Shown: piece after piece, positions 52,399 to 64,000 of the stretch
Layout: each line of letters starts with the position of its first letter
Position numbering within the stretch: the first letter of the stretch is position 1
Source of the DNA: Trifolium pratense
Lineage: Eukaryota; Streptophyta; Magnoliopsida; Fabales; Fabaceae
DNA: 64,000 nt
NCBI RefSeq assembly: GCF_020283565.1
Contig: NC_060065.1
Location: 48,782,409-48,846,408, forward strand
Direction of reading: 5' to 3'
Made by a program: the position numbers and the translations under genes
Notes under the pieces: generated by a model
The model's database searches: none
Seen by the model: the letters and a program-made list of their open reading frames with translations, nothing else
What the model was told of the DNA's origin: nothing

Positions 52399-55300
52399 TC
52401 ATACGGATCCAAAGAAGAGTTCCAAGGATGGAGCACTGAACACATTAGCAGCAGTTCGTTCTGTTTTATACGGCGATATGTGGAGCTGATACTTGATAAA
52501 CCTCTGCAACATGATTTGTTGTAAATTATTAGAAATAATATAGGGGGATATTGTAGCCTCGGAAAAGAAATAATGATATGTAACTAGTATTATATGAGAG
52601 CATAAATCTGACTAGATGAATGAAATCGAGATATATAGTAACATACAGCTAACTGAGAAACGATTTCATGATTCGTGTCAATGTGCCAATCTGGTTCCAA
52701 CTGCCGAACAAATGACGAGCGTCCATTCTCAGTGCTGCTGAAGAGAACCTGCATAGCGGACCAGAAATCAAAATAGAGGACAAAGAGGTTTTTTCAAAGC
52801 ACAAGTGAGCAGGAAGCGAGTATTTGCTACGAATCACAGTTTTTTGAGTATTTGCTGCAAAAAAATCTTGCCAGATCTTGTTTGATGTGTGTTCACATTC
52901 ACATACCTTGTCCTTGACCAAACCACCTGAAGTGAATACTCCCGCCTCTTCTAACGCTACAAGAACTCTTTTCTGCAGAAACAATACATAAAGTGTAAAC
53001 AATTTAACAAAATCCATGACTAACAGGGTAACAAGAGGGATATTAGGCCTGCAATCTATTTTAGTTAAAATCCATGACTAACAGCTGTAAGAAATATATG
53101 ATCTCTCTCAACTAGCTCAAATTAGCAATTGCGTAAATTAATAACTTAACAATATTTGTGTTCAAAGCTAGGAATATATCATAAAATAATAATGAAATTT
53201 CATATATCTAATGTTTCATTGACAATGATGACCAAACAAGTTCCAAATTCTTAATCATAGGTTAAATTTTTTTGCTTAAAGCAACTACACCATACCTCAG
53301 TTCATTTTTACAGAATCATTTGGTCAATAAAAAAAATGATAACACCGGAAAATAGTTAATTTGCAGCATATAACAAGAAGTAATGTGTTTCAATTCCACT
53401 AAGTTCATTCATTAGATAAGACACGGTGAGTGAATGATTTATGCTGTCACAGACCTCGCTTTCGTCATCCAGAACCCGTTCCATGAGATATAAATCACAG
53501 AACTTTGTAACTTCCAACAACACTTCAAGCACAGAGGATCTCACAGTTGCTTGATTCTGCCAAGAACAGAATGAACAGCATTGATATCTTTCTGTGTTGA
53601 TGTCATAAAATAAAACAAAAGTATAAGAAAGGACAATTTCACCACCTGAAGCTCCTCTGGAGTACTTTCCTCAAGGATTACTCCAAGAAGACGACAGGTT
53701 ACCTACATACAAACAACACATTGTCATAGAAGTCAAGAAACATAGGTCAAACCAATGTTTAACAACTAACAACACAAACTTGTAATGACAAAGGTTCCTC
53801 ATGTCATCAAGTATTCCAATCCAGTGTATATACTATACATAACTGTTTTGCACAAAGATAAGCATATAACATATCTTATGACTTATTCAGTTTATCAAGG
53901 GAAAAATAATAGTATCAGTACCACCTATCAAGATGGACAAAATAAATTATATAAAAAATTAAAGCAAAAAACGTTAACCTGAAAGAAACATAAAAATAGT
54001 TTGTATTTTGAAGCTGGCTTTATTACAACCTTAACTTTTTAAGCTGCCTTTAAAGTGGTGGGGGCTATGGTTCAGCAATTGAGAGGTCGGGTGCAGGAGA
54101 TCAAAGGAACTATTTTTTTTTTAAAAGGCAAAAGACAATATATATTCAAAAAATAGGCACACATCAAAGTATAAGGCATACTTTGAGAGTACAAGCAGGA
54201 GAGTACAAAGGAGCTATGAATTTTGAATCTATGGCATCTAAAGAGAGTACAAGCAATCACCATGAGCTGGATTGGTCCCCACCTATGGATCCTTTTGTTC
54301 AATTTAATTGTGATGGAGCTGTGACAAATTGTGGCCTAAATGCTGCCTGCAGTGGTGTTCTGCGGAGTTATGAGCTATTTTCATCAAGGTATTCAGTTGG
54401 CTGTGGCTTCACCAATGTTTGGATTGAGTCGTATTTGTTGACTGCTATCAACCTTATTCAACAAGGTTGCCTGACTACTCATTTGTGCCATGGACTGGTT
54501 TATGATATCAAGAAGAATGCATCTCAAATAGCTCTAATCGAATTCCCTCATGTCCTTAGAGAATCAAATCAAGTTGCGGACGTTTTGGCAAAGATGGGTT
54601 TAAATCAACCTTATCATCTGAGGGTGTACGATAGTTCTCCTGATTGTATTAGCCTAGCTTTACTAGCAGATTGATCTGGAACCTTTTGTAGTTCTGTTGT
54701 CAGGTTCTTAACCCCTTTTATTCATCAAAAAAGATTTTAAAAGTGTCACCCAACATATGCCACACAATTCTAATCTATAAAGCCACAAACAAGTAATTTG
54801 AATTTTGATATGACATATTAATTTAACCTATAGTAGATTAAGAATTTAAACTCTAAGGTGATGGTGGACAGCGGCATATATTTCTTCCTAAATACATATC
54901 ACTAGCACATAAGAGTACAGGAGAGAATATGTTTAATTACCTTTCTTCCTTCACTCAACTTCTGCCTCACTATCTGCCCCAAGCTTGGCTGAAAAAGTTG
55001 TGGAAAAAGCAAACTTAGAATTGCCAATCACGCTAAAGCTATAAAAAAATACAGCAGAAATTATACGAAAAAGACTGAATTATGAATCATTAAACAAAGG
55101 AAAGTGGGAAACAAAAAAAGCATTATAGTATACCTTGACTGGCTGAAAGAACTCGTCTACAACATTTTGTGCCCTTGATTCATCTGAAGGTAAGCAAGCA
55201 TCAGAAGGAACAACCGATGCATTTGAATGTGTGCCGGCTCCAGGATTACTAGATGTAGCACCTTGCCGTTTTCGTTGTCTCCCTTGAGAATCATTAGGAG

Positions 55301-56255
55301 ATCTCAACAGCCTCCAAGTGAAAACAATTGCAACAGCAAGACCAGCAACCGCCCCAATAGTTCGTATATCCTAAAACCAATTACAGTATCAAAAGGTTTG
55401 TATTATTTACACAAACAACATTTTGATACACTGTCTGTTTAAAAAGTTGTATACTGTCGACAAATCACAATCAATCATATATGACTTAAGAAATAGTTAC
55501 CATTGAAGTCAAACATTTTTTTCAATGATCTAACAAGCATTATTGATTGACAGTGTAAAAATCCTTATTTACACATGCTCCAAAAAAAGACAAAAACATT
55601 ACCTTGATCATTTATACCATCAAACTTAAACCATACCTATTATTTATAAATTTATAATGCAAATTAGGTCACTATTTTCCCCCATTTTGACAATAACCCT
55701 GATACATAAAAACTCATTCTTTCTAGTTTCTATCCACACCCAAAAATTAAATTAAGTACATTGGGAACTCTAGATTACCGGGGTCCCATTCGCCTCGAAC
55801 CAGAGGGTTAATACCAACCAAAAAAAAAACCCAGTTCAATTTTCTCATTAAAAAACAAACTTTCATTCTTTGAATTAAGAATTATCCAACCCTTATTCCT
55901 AATCATTCAATAAACAATAAAGGGACAATAAAAATTTATCAAAAATATCAAAATTTCAACAGAACAGTGAAAATGGAACGAGAAACAGGAAGAAATGATT
56001 ACAAATTTGACAAACAAACAAACAATAATTAATAATCATATATTTATATCATATATCAGATCCAATTGAATGATGAATTATTGAAAAAGAAAAGGTGGAG
56101 AGAGAGAGAGAGAGGAATACGAGGTTGTTGAAGGAGAGAGAGAAGAGATCTCCGATCTTGAAAGTAACATAAGCTCCAAAGCGTTTGATAAGGTAAAAAA
56201 GGTCTAGTTTTGAGGCATCATCCTCACCACCACCACTACCACCGGAAGATGACAT
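52399..56255 (-). CDS. PEX22: Peroxin 22, peroxisomal membrane anchor for PEX4
   Basis: Eight exons (56121-56255, 55134-55370, 54941-54988, 53646-53702, 53455-53556, 52907-52972, 52647-52748, 52399-52503) join in phase 0 to give 283 residues, the length I recall for Arabidopsis PEX22. The N-terminus is Gly/Ser-rich (MSSSGGSGGGEDD). One membrane span lies at about 46-68 (IRTIGAVAGLAVAIVFTW). A variable linker leads to the soluble PEX4-binding domain (TCRLLGVILEEST, VLEVLLEVTKFCDLYLMERV, EEAGVFTSGGLVKDKVLF, SFVRQLEPDWHIDTNHEIV, RFIKYQLHISP) and a C-terminal FFGSV. It holds the ubiquitin-conjugating enzyme PEX4 at the peroxisome for receptor recycling. Intron 3 contains an antisense LINE piece. 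Confidence 0.92.
54110..54735 (+). mobile_element. LINE RNase H fragment inside PEX22 intron 3
   Basis: A 163-codon plus-strand frame (54183-54674) resembles the C-terminal RNase H of plant LINEs: VQFNCDGAVTN with the first catalytic Asp, GVLRS, WIESYLLTAINLI and the final QVADVLAKMG. About 30 residues between GVLRS and WIES are missing compared with the family, removing a catalytic acid. It is antisense to PEX22 and ends TTCATCAAAAAAG. Confidence 0.75.
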
Positions 56256-56671
56256 GTTACACCGTTAGAATCACAAGAATTTGAATTGAAATGAAATTAA
56301 AGAATTTTTGTTCAAAGATTCGAAGACAAAGAAAAGAAGAAAGATGATGTTTTGTTGTTTGTGTTGGTGTCTCCGTTTGCCGTCAACCACTGCTATGAGC
56401 TGTCGTTTGAGCTTCGAATGTTTTTTGTTCCAAATAACATGAATCAATTTACCACTATCGGATAATAAAATCTTATCTTATGTAGTATTTCCGAGGTTAA
56501 AAAACACAAAAGTAATTAAGTAATCATTTTTTTAACTTTAAAATATTCGTAAAAAAAAAAGTTTTTTACTTTAATTAAAATTCCGTCAAAAAAAATTAAT
56601 TAAAATAAACATATAGTATTTTTTAACCTAACTTTAACATAAACAGTTTTTATCAATAAAAAATTTAAGGG

Positions 56672-56841
56672 TTAGGTTAACTTGTGTCCTAAGGGCACAT
56701 GTTAAGCTATCTAAAAATAGAAATATAGTATTTAATAATAGAAAAAATTTAATGTTTAGAGAATTGAATACACCACAAGTTCAATAAATTTTTTCCACAT
56801 TTATATCCTTATTATGTGCCCTTAAGGGCACAAGTTAACAT
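56672..56841. repeat. MITE upstream of PEX22
   Basis: The ends GTTAACTTGTGTCCTAAGGG and its near-complement are inverted, with AAGGGCACA forming each arm tip. A relative with AACATGTGCACCAAAGGCAC lies at 57675. Confidence 0.75.
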
Positions 56842-57950
56842 TCTCCAAAATTTAAAATAATCATCAATACGAAAGTGTTGAATTATTTTTTATTTTTTAA
56901 TTTGAATTCAAGTGAAAAAGTTCAATCTAATAAAATGATATTTTTTATAAACTCGTTTTGGTTAAAAAAAAGGTTTGGAGTTGCGTACAATCAAAAAATA
57001 ATGACTGCAGTTGGTCATATATAAATCGTCAAATGTTAATCGAATGGTTTAGATTTATTCACTTAATGCAGTTATACTACATAGAAGTCTTATAAATTCA
57101 TTTTCCTTTTGTTTAGTTCCTCTAATCCATTTTATAAGAAGAAATAGTTAGTTGAGTAAATATGTATCTATATAATTTTGTCTTACTTATTAAAAAAGTT
57201 CTAATTTTCAAAATATTCATTTTATACCTTTAACTGTGTTAAAGAAATTCATATGTCAAGATGTGGTTGATCTCATGTAAGGAAACATATGCATATAATT
57301 TGAGGGGTAAGAGACTGAAACACTTTAAGGATGTGGTCACAAATTCAATTTATCTTTTGTATGTAAAAAAATTAGTTTAAAAGAGAATACAGGAATTCAT
57401 AAGGGAAATTATATCCGTACAAAAAAAAATTATCGTCAAGCGTAATTTGTGTATATTTTTGAAATATGTGTAAAATGTTGAAGATAAAAAATATGAGAGA
57501 TATAGACAAACATATACAAAATCACATATGTTGTCAATATTTTGATGTTTATATAGCATAACTCAATTCATAATGGCTTCGGATAAGTAGTGAGTGAATT
57601 AAATAATATAGGGTCTTGTTAACAAGTATCGTTGGACACTCTTTAAAGATTCCAATTAAAAAGAAAGGAGAATTTTAACATGTGCACCAAAGGCACATGT
57701 TAAGAAGATAAATGTGGTAAACATTAAATGTTAAGTTTTTAAATTCAACTTTTTAAACATTAAATATTTTGTATCATTAAATGCTATATTTCCTTTTTAA
57801 CATGACCCTTAAAGAAACTATTTATTTAAAAAGTAAAACATTTTAATTTTCAATGCATTGACTTTATACATTTTCATAAAATTTTCTTAAAAACTTACTA
57901 TTTAAAGTCTTAAAGAGTACCCTGAGAGAACACTCATTAGCATTTTCCAT
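56842..57950. other. Gene-free AT-rich stretch
   Basis: Only the partial MITE relative near 57670-57815 is visible. Confidence 0.45.
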
Positions 57951-57952
57951 TA

Positions 57953-58095
57953 CTCCCTCTATCCTGATTTATAAACAAAATTCTACTTTTGAGATTTATT
58001 CAATAATGGATGTATCTGGTCTATAATATAGGCCAAATACATTAGTTTTTCAATGAATTTAAAAAGTTAACTTTTGCTTATAATTAAGGATGGAG
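57953..58095. repeat. Stowaway-type MITE
   Basis: CTCCCTCTATCCTGATTTATAA and TTATAATTAAGGATGGAG are inverted ends, flanked by TA. Confidence 0.8.
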
Positions 58096-58524
58096 TACGA
58101 TGACTTCACCTCTACCATTCACTACTATATCACCCAAATTAGACCGTTTGCTTTAGCTCTAATGACATCTCTATATGCTATCAACATCCCTATATAAACA
58201 AAGAGTTCTATATGCTTTCAACATCTCTATATAAACAAAGAGTTGGACATGCAGCCGTGTTAAAACTCTTAGGGAGAGTTAGTCATCCATTTGGGTCCCA
58301 CAATGCTCGAGGGATTAGTCTCTATAATTGCACACAGATGATATTCAGTTTACACAAAAACAAAAAAAGAGAGTTGTGCTTACAACCTTTCTTCCTTTTG
58401 AGCATTTTCTTAAATATTTACTTTCTAATTAGGTAAAATACATGTAGGACTCATCATTTTATGTGTGATGTTTTTTTAAAGGGACTCGCATTGATTTCTT
58501 ACCAAGAGGAGTGTTAGGAACAAT

Positions 58525-58741
58525 CTATTTTCAACACTCTCTATCACTCATTTTTTAATTGGTTGAAAGAGTAGTGCTAACACTTTATTTTGAAGTTTGA
58601 ACATTCTCTCTAAACTCTCTCTAATTTGGTGAAACACATATAGATCTCTCTACTACTTTATGTTTAACATATTTTCAAAGTGATGGACAGACATTGATTT
58701 CAATCAATTAAAAAGTGAGCGTTGGAGAGTGTTGAAAATAG
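58525..58741. repeat. Foldback MITE downstream of the cyclin gene
   Basis: CTATTTTCAACACTCTCTAT and AGAGTGTTGAAAATAG are the ends of arms of about 38 bases (including CACT...TTTTTAATTG). Confidence 0.8.
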
Positions 58742-58994
58742 TAACTCGAGTATAAACGAATCAAAATTTAAAAATCGGCTTTGTAAAACACATGCAAAAA
58801 TGTAAAGAAAAGAGAAGAATACAGTGGTGTTTTGTTACAACTTTATAGCCAAATTTGACAAAGTTTGTATGAGTCATATTCATATAAATAAGAAATTGGC
58901 CAATGAATAATTCAATAATTGCTTCGCCATGAAGTGAAAAAGGACTAAAGAGAACAAGGGACCCAAAAATTGACAACAGAAAGAAAAAAGGGGT

Positions 58995-59938
58995 TTATGT
59001 CAGTCCATAATCCACAATTGGAGGTGGGGAAGAGCTTTGCTTATCTTCAACTAATATTTCAGTCTCAATAGATTTAGGTGACAATGTCCTTTCAATCTTC
59101 AAGCCTGTGCCATTTACAAGCATCTCTTTTTCTAAGTGTAAACAGTAACTCTCGAAAACCCGAGTGCTTACCATAACTTTAAAATCCAACAGAAAGAGTA
59201 ACTCTAATTCAAGTTTGTTCAGTTCAGCATTGCTTACTCCTCCTACTCGAGCATATACCGCATTGTTATAATGTCTACAGCTCGGAAAACCAAAGAAAAT
59301 AATGCACAGAATCAGAACAAAGACAATAAAACAATAGCTACAAGAGAAGTAAAACTCAGGTTTCAAAAAAGTTGCAGCCACAACCTAGACCGCAACATCA
59401 TTATATTTTTATATCTACACGGCTGTTACTGCGACCGTGATTTAAAACCATGAGTAAAACCAACTTCACTTCAATAAAAAGTAAGATATAGAAGTAAAAT
59501 AGAGTAAGGGACTCACTCATCATCTAGCATCTTGGAAGCAACCATGACACTGGTAACTAGCAACCTGTGCACATTCAAGGATAAGACTAGAGAATCAGGG
59601 TGCTTGTGATTCAGCATGTCTATATACACATAGCCAACCACAAAACATGAAGGGCTACAATTAGTGTACTTGTATATCCTCTCCAAGTACTTAGGTATGC
59701 TTATGCCTGGCGCTCTTACGCCATGGAATGCATTCAAGCTCTTCCCTAATCTTACCGAGTCACAGCTCAGTTTATCTAGTTGCTGGTTCAGGTCATCCAC
59801 AAGCTTTTCATTGCGAGCTACCAGCTTCTCTAAGGTGGAAGACAGGATCCATAACACTCTTGGCAAGTTCAGCTCGGCAGGCCCTGTTATTGGCTGATTC
59901 TGCCGGCTGTGGTTGCTGTATTCACTTGCTGTTAACAT
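58995..59938 (-). CDS. P/U-type cyclin (CYCP2;1 / CYCU1-1-like)
   Basis: Exons 59517-59938 and 58995-59274 give 233 residues. The cyclin box spans about 55-185: VHGV-type region replaced here by FHGVRAPGISIPKYLERIYKY, then CFVVGYVYIDML, NVHRLLVTSVMVASKMLDDE, joined by the intron to HYNNAVYARVGGVSNAELNKLELELLFLLDF. This short single-box form is the plant P (U) class, which partners CDKA and is linked to phosphate and nutrient signalling by similarity to yeast Pho80 cyclins. An in-frame stop directly before the ATG fixes the start. The 45 residues before the box (MLTASEYSNHSRQNQP...) are family-variable. Its position next to PEX22 supports CYCP2;1. Confidence 0.9.
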
Positions 59939-59939
59939 T

Positions 59940-60718
59940 TAGGTCATCTTGGTGATTGCAGTTTCAACCAGGGGAGTTGAACTTGCAGATGCTCATATTT
60001 GCTACAATTTGAGTGGTTAAAGAGCTAATTCCATCTTTGCATGTTATCTGATTTGTGTGTGTGGCTCTGTTAGTAGCAAAGATTTTTCTTCTTCTTACAA
60101 ATCTCAAACCACTAAATATTCTTTAAAGGGACCCCACATATTTGTGGATTGTCTTGGAAAAATCCAAGCCATGCCTTAAAATACATACAGTCTGGCAAGT
60201 GGCAACAAGCCAACAGCAACTTGTCTTGGTTGATTCGTATGCAAAACAAAATTGGAGCCCGGAGGTTTGTCTACTTACCTTGCAAATACTAGGCCCCTAC
60301 AGGTCAAAAAGCAGGGGCAAAATCAATGTAATGCTGGTGTTGATTGGTTGGTGAAGGATGGGCCATGCAGGCACTGTTTCAACCATGAAACTATAAATAC
60401 TACTATAACTAAGGTTTGTTTCAGATTAATATCAGCTTATTTTTCATAATGAACATCTGAGGATTGGGATACTGTAGATGCAACTCGTTCATTCATAAAC
60501 AATGTTATGAACCCTAAGGCCTACAAGGGATACATGCATAATATATTACAATTGTTATGGAATGGAACAAAATGTCACTGAAAAGCTCTGTAATAATTGA
60601 ATATAAGCCGTTCTGTTTGTGAATAAAGAATGACATTTTTATATGCAAGGGGAAGCAAATGGGACAAAGCTCCCCTATCGTCAAAATATTTGAAAAATGC
60701 ATCATACTGTTCTCTAGC
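59940..60718. other. Promoter/intergenic region of the cyclin gene
   Basis: No exons seen. It contains the 5' region of the cyclin gene and the 3' UTR of the EXS gene. Confidence 0.45.
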
Positions 60719-63306
60719 CTATACATTGTAGTTCATGGAATGAAGTAATTTCTCTTCCTCATTTGACATTTCACTCATTTGCATGTGTGATTTGTTATTC
60801 ATCTTGTTCCACTCATTTTCAACACGAAAGAAGATCCACTGGAAGCGGCGGAAAATCTCCAAAGCAGCTATTGTGAACACTGTGAGGTAATTGTGGCGAA
60901 GATGGGCAGAAAGCTTGTATGTCCATGTGCAACGCAAAACCAAATTGCTTCCAATCACCCAAATGTAAACCTGCAATCACATTTATATGAAAACTGCTTC
61001 AGAACACTGATGAAACCAATCTGATTTTTTGTTTCAGTTCTCTACTGTTCTTTTTTCTTCTTTTGCCATGTTGGTTTTCACATATTCATCAAATCAGATA
61101 GAAACTGAGAATCTAATAAATAAGATTTAGCAAGTGAACAGTTACAAATTGCTGATTTCACCATTGATTACACTATGGGATATGGCATCACGGACTTGAT
61201 CAACCTTTATCAAATTTTGAAGGAAACGTAGATTGAATATAAATCCTACATTCACAGATGGTTTGTTGGGTCCTCGTCGTTTAACAAAGAACCCGTGGCA
61301 TATTTAGAGTTTTAAAATTGGAATATTTTTCTTAACCTTGCTAATTTTTCTTTTATACTTAATATACTTGTCCCCCACACACCCAAAAAAAGCTTAAAAG
61401 CATGAAATCTCAAACGTGTTTGTATTTTGGCCTCTTAAATACCATTTTTCAAACTCCCTACTTACCGTTCTATAAACTGTACAAGACACATTCATTAACA
61501 AAGTTAAAGTAGGAAGTCTTGCAAAATGTTTACCTTGAAATCAAAATAAACGACAAATTATAAGTTGAAAGGAACTGGTGAACTCTAGCTATTCTCATAC
61601 AACTATACTTACCCATCTCCTTCCATGCAACATATATGAGAACAGATTTGGTTTGCTGAACTTGAATATTCGAGTGAAGCCACTGGCAAAAGATGAAAGC
61701 AATATTTATCACACCAAGTCAAATGACAGTCATCAGATTGAAAAAAGTTAAATACCAGCAAGAGACTCGATACTGGGAATGAAAGCAACTTCTTCAATTT
61801 TTACAAGTGTTTGGCTAAGATATAATCATATAAATTAGAAGCTTAGCTTAGTTTGAAATACCACTAAAGGTGTAAGGTAAACATTCCTCATACCTTAGGT
61901 CCCAATCTCGAGTCAAATCCCAGTAGAAAGAGTATGATGAGTTCACAACACTTGACAGAAGCCAAAGAGGCCTATAGAAGTTTGTCCACCTTTCAGGGAA
62001 AACATGATATTTAAGAGCAGAAAGAAAAATCACTGGCACCGCGGTTGAATATTTTAATGCTGAAACCATAACCAAAAAGAACTTGTTAGAAATATATAAT
62101 ATAAAAACCATTCATGTGTCTTTCTCTGACAGCTTAAGCTTTTGGGTAATTGGTTTATTACATAAAACCGTGTCCTTGTTCAATTCTTGTAATAAAAAAG
62201 TTGAATTAAAGCCAAACAGGGGGAAAAAGTTATATTAAACTATTGATGGTTGCTGCGTAACAGAAATTTGGTGAAAAATGGATTTGACTGTTGTTAATGT
62301 ATAACATCAATTTCACAAACTTGCAAAATTTAGATGATGACTGATGCAATACAAGTTCTAAAAAGGAGACAGAAAAGGGGCATTAATTAGAGTAACAAAG
62401 AGCTCTTACCATTCAGAAGACTTGTTTTCTCTCCAGTATCTTTGTACTGCCGGAGACATTGGTTTAAGCGAAAAAGGTACGGCAAAACAAGAACTAAAGG
62501 AATTGCGACAGAGTGACTGCCACAAACAGAATCAGCTTCCAACCAAGCAATTGTAGCAACCTACAAAAAAATTGAAGAAACAACTTTAAGGAAAATCTAT
62601 GTATATAGATCCAAAAGTCTAATCATTATAAATAAGTTATAAAAGAACGAAGAACAATAAGCGCAATCAAAATTGTAGTTGAATTACAAATCTCAACATT
62701 ATAGAATCAACAGCTGATTTAGCTCTAGAAAACAATTTGCACGGGAACAAGAAATTTGTTCAATGATTCCAATGAATGCTATATATTTGAAGTTGACCAA
62801 ATTCATGGGATGATCAGAATAGGAAACTCAAAAGTTACACTAAAACATGCAAATATAAACTCCCTAACTGACAATAGAAGACATGGATTTATAAGAACCA
62901 AACCTGTCGGTGGACCATTCTACATACTGAGCGCTCCAAATCAGAAAAGACCTGCATAAAATTATAATAATAATCAAAATAAATATTGGTGTGCCTTAGT
63001 AGGAACTAAAATTTGGATTAGATCAACAAATCATGTCAATTCTAAACTCAGGTTGTGTCATGTGTATGCCAGTGTTGGACCTCTGTGTCAGTAATAAAGG
63101 TAACTAAATACGTGCAAAAGTATACCTATAGATCTATAAATAAACCTAATACTTAGGCTCAAAACCTAGCAAATAAAAGTATTAATGAAGATTAACATGG
63201 CAGAGGAAAAATATTTTTTCAAGAGAAAGATAATATTGGAAAGAAAGCATACCTTAACCATGGAAGTTAAAATATCAGCCAAGAAAAAATCAGCGAATGA
63301 TATTGC
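60719..63306 (-). CDS. EXS (ERD1/XPR1/SYG1) family membrane protein, 3' part
   Basis: Six exons are in the window: 63253-63306, 62904-62951, 62410-62560, 61894-62059, 61613-61682, 60719-60970, together 246 residues ending at the stop at 60719. Conserved EXS motifs appear in order: FADFFLADILTSMVKVFSD, RSVCRMVHRQ, SHSVAIPLVLVLPYLFRL, RQYKDTG, SSYSFYWDLTRDWDL, FKFSKPNLFSYMLHGRRW, WVIGSNLVLRCTW, HNYLTVFTIAALEIFRRFQW. The family includes phosphate exporters (PHO1/XPR1, with an SPX domain) and shorter SPX-less proteins. The N-terminal exons lie beyond the window, so whether SPX is present cannot be seen; the motif wording suggests the SPX-less type. Several membrane spans. All junctions are GT-AG and in phase. 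Confidence 0.9.
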
Positions 63307-64000
63307 CTGTTTTTATGAAAATAGAAAAATGTCAGATCATATGCAAGCCTGGTTCCAACAAGATACCAAAAGAATAAGTTGATAAGGGATAGAAAAAAGC
63401 AAGAGTAAGGTTTCAAGTCTTAAGAATCCGAATAAGTAAAGAACAACAATAATTCCCTACTAAGTTTTAACACTGCAATAGTTCTGGGCGTCTTCAAAAA
63501 AAGCTCATAGAAAGGTCAACCTAATGCCTCTAAGTGTTTTACTTGTGCATGTAGTAAGTGTAGTTTACACAAACAATGTCATTGATTGATGGGACCTATC
63601 TTCAAAATGGCAGTGATAATAGGTCATTATTTTATGAATAATTTACTATTTATGATAAATAGTGAATAGTCTCGGCAGCTTCTCTCCTCCCTTCATTAGC
63701 ATCTAAATTGCAATCATGAATCATCTCATCTAATGTGCCAACAACTGTTGCATACTTTTTAATTGATGCCAAATAAGAGAGGGAGTTGAATGGGTATTTC
63801 TGTTATCATTATGAAAATAAACATGGAGAAAACACAAGTGAATATGATACACATGAATCAAGCATTCTATTTTCATGCTTATATATTTTCCTATCATGCA
63901 TAGCCTAAAGATAATTCAGACGTCAACAACAATTGACAGCTATTTCAAGAGAGTCACAGCAAAAACTAGAGAACACATTACATCCAAATAGAAGCAAGCT
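63307..64000. other. Intron of the EXS gene running off the window
   Basis: No further EXS exon could be recognised, so this is probably a long intron between the 63253-63306 exon and upstream exons outside the window. Confidence 0.5.

Noticed and set aside
62756..63382. Plus-strand frames at the EXS locus
   Set aside because: Shadows of the minus-strand EXS exons and introns.

Overview
The window is plant nuclear DNA: AT-rich, with split genes using GT-AG introns and dense small transposons (MITEs, SINE-like and LINE fragments, LTR pieces). Sequence style and repeat types point to a legume, most likely Medicago; this is recognition from memory, not a database match. I rebuilt nine protein-coding genes at exon level, plus one small-protein pseudogene and many repeats.

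Layout: 1-0.64 kb, LINE 3' end; 2.6-4.4 kb, APO4-type organelle RNA-binding protein (+); 6.0-6.7 kb, a triple ubiquitin-like-domain protein (-); 12.6-21.7 kb, a tandem duplication with two class III peroxidase genes (+); 21.8-27.4 kb, transposon debris (LINE ORF1 fragment split by a solo LTR, long inverted repeats); 27.8-41.8 kb, a repeat-rich block built around a small basic protein family of unknown function (one pseudogene, two intact two-exon genes, several 3'-only copies); 42.1-43.6 kb, an F-box gene (-) next to a gypsy fragment; 45.8-50.7 kb, ATXR2-type SET/MYND histone methyltransferase (-, 14 exons); 52.4-56.3 kb, PEX22 (-, 8 exons); 59.0-59.9 kb, a P/U-type cyclin (-, 2 exons); 60.7 kb to the window edge, the 3' part of an EXS (ERD1/XPR1/SYG1) membrane protein gene (-).

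The genes are not an operon or pathway. From memory, however, the order APO4 - peroxidase 30-like - ATXR2 - PEX22 - P-type cyclin matches an Arabidopsis chromosome 3 segment (about At3g21740 to At3g21870), so the backbone looks like an ancient collinear block. The small-protein cluster, F-box gene, ubiquitin-like gene and second peroxidase would be additions to it. The most novel item is the small-protein family: coding exons differ strongly between copies while the DNA just after the stop codons is almost identical.
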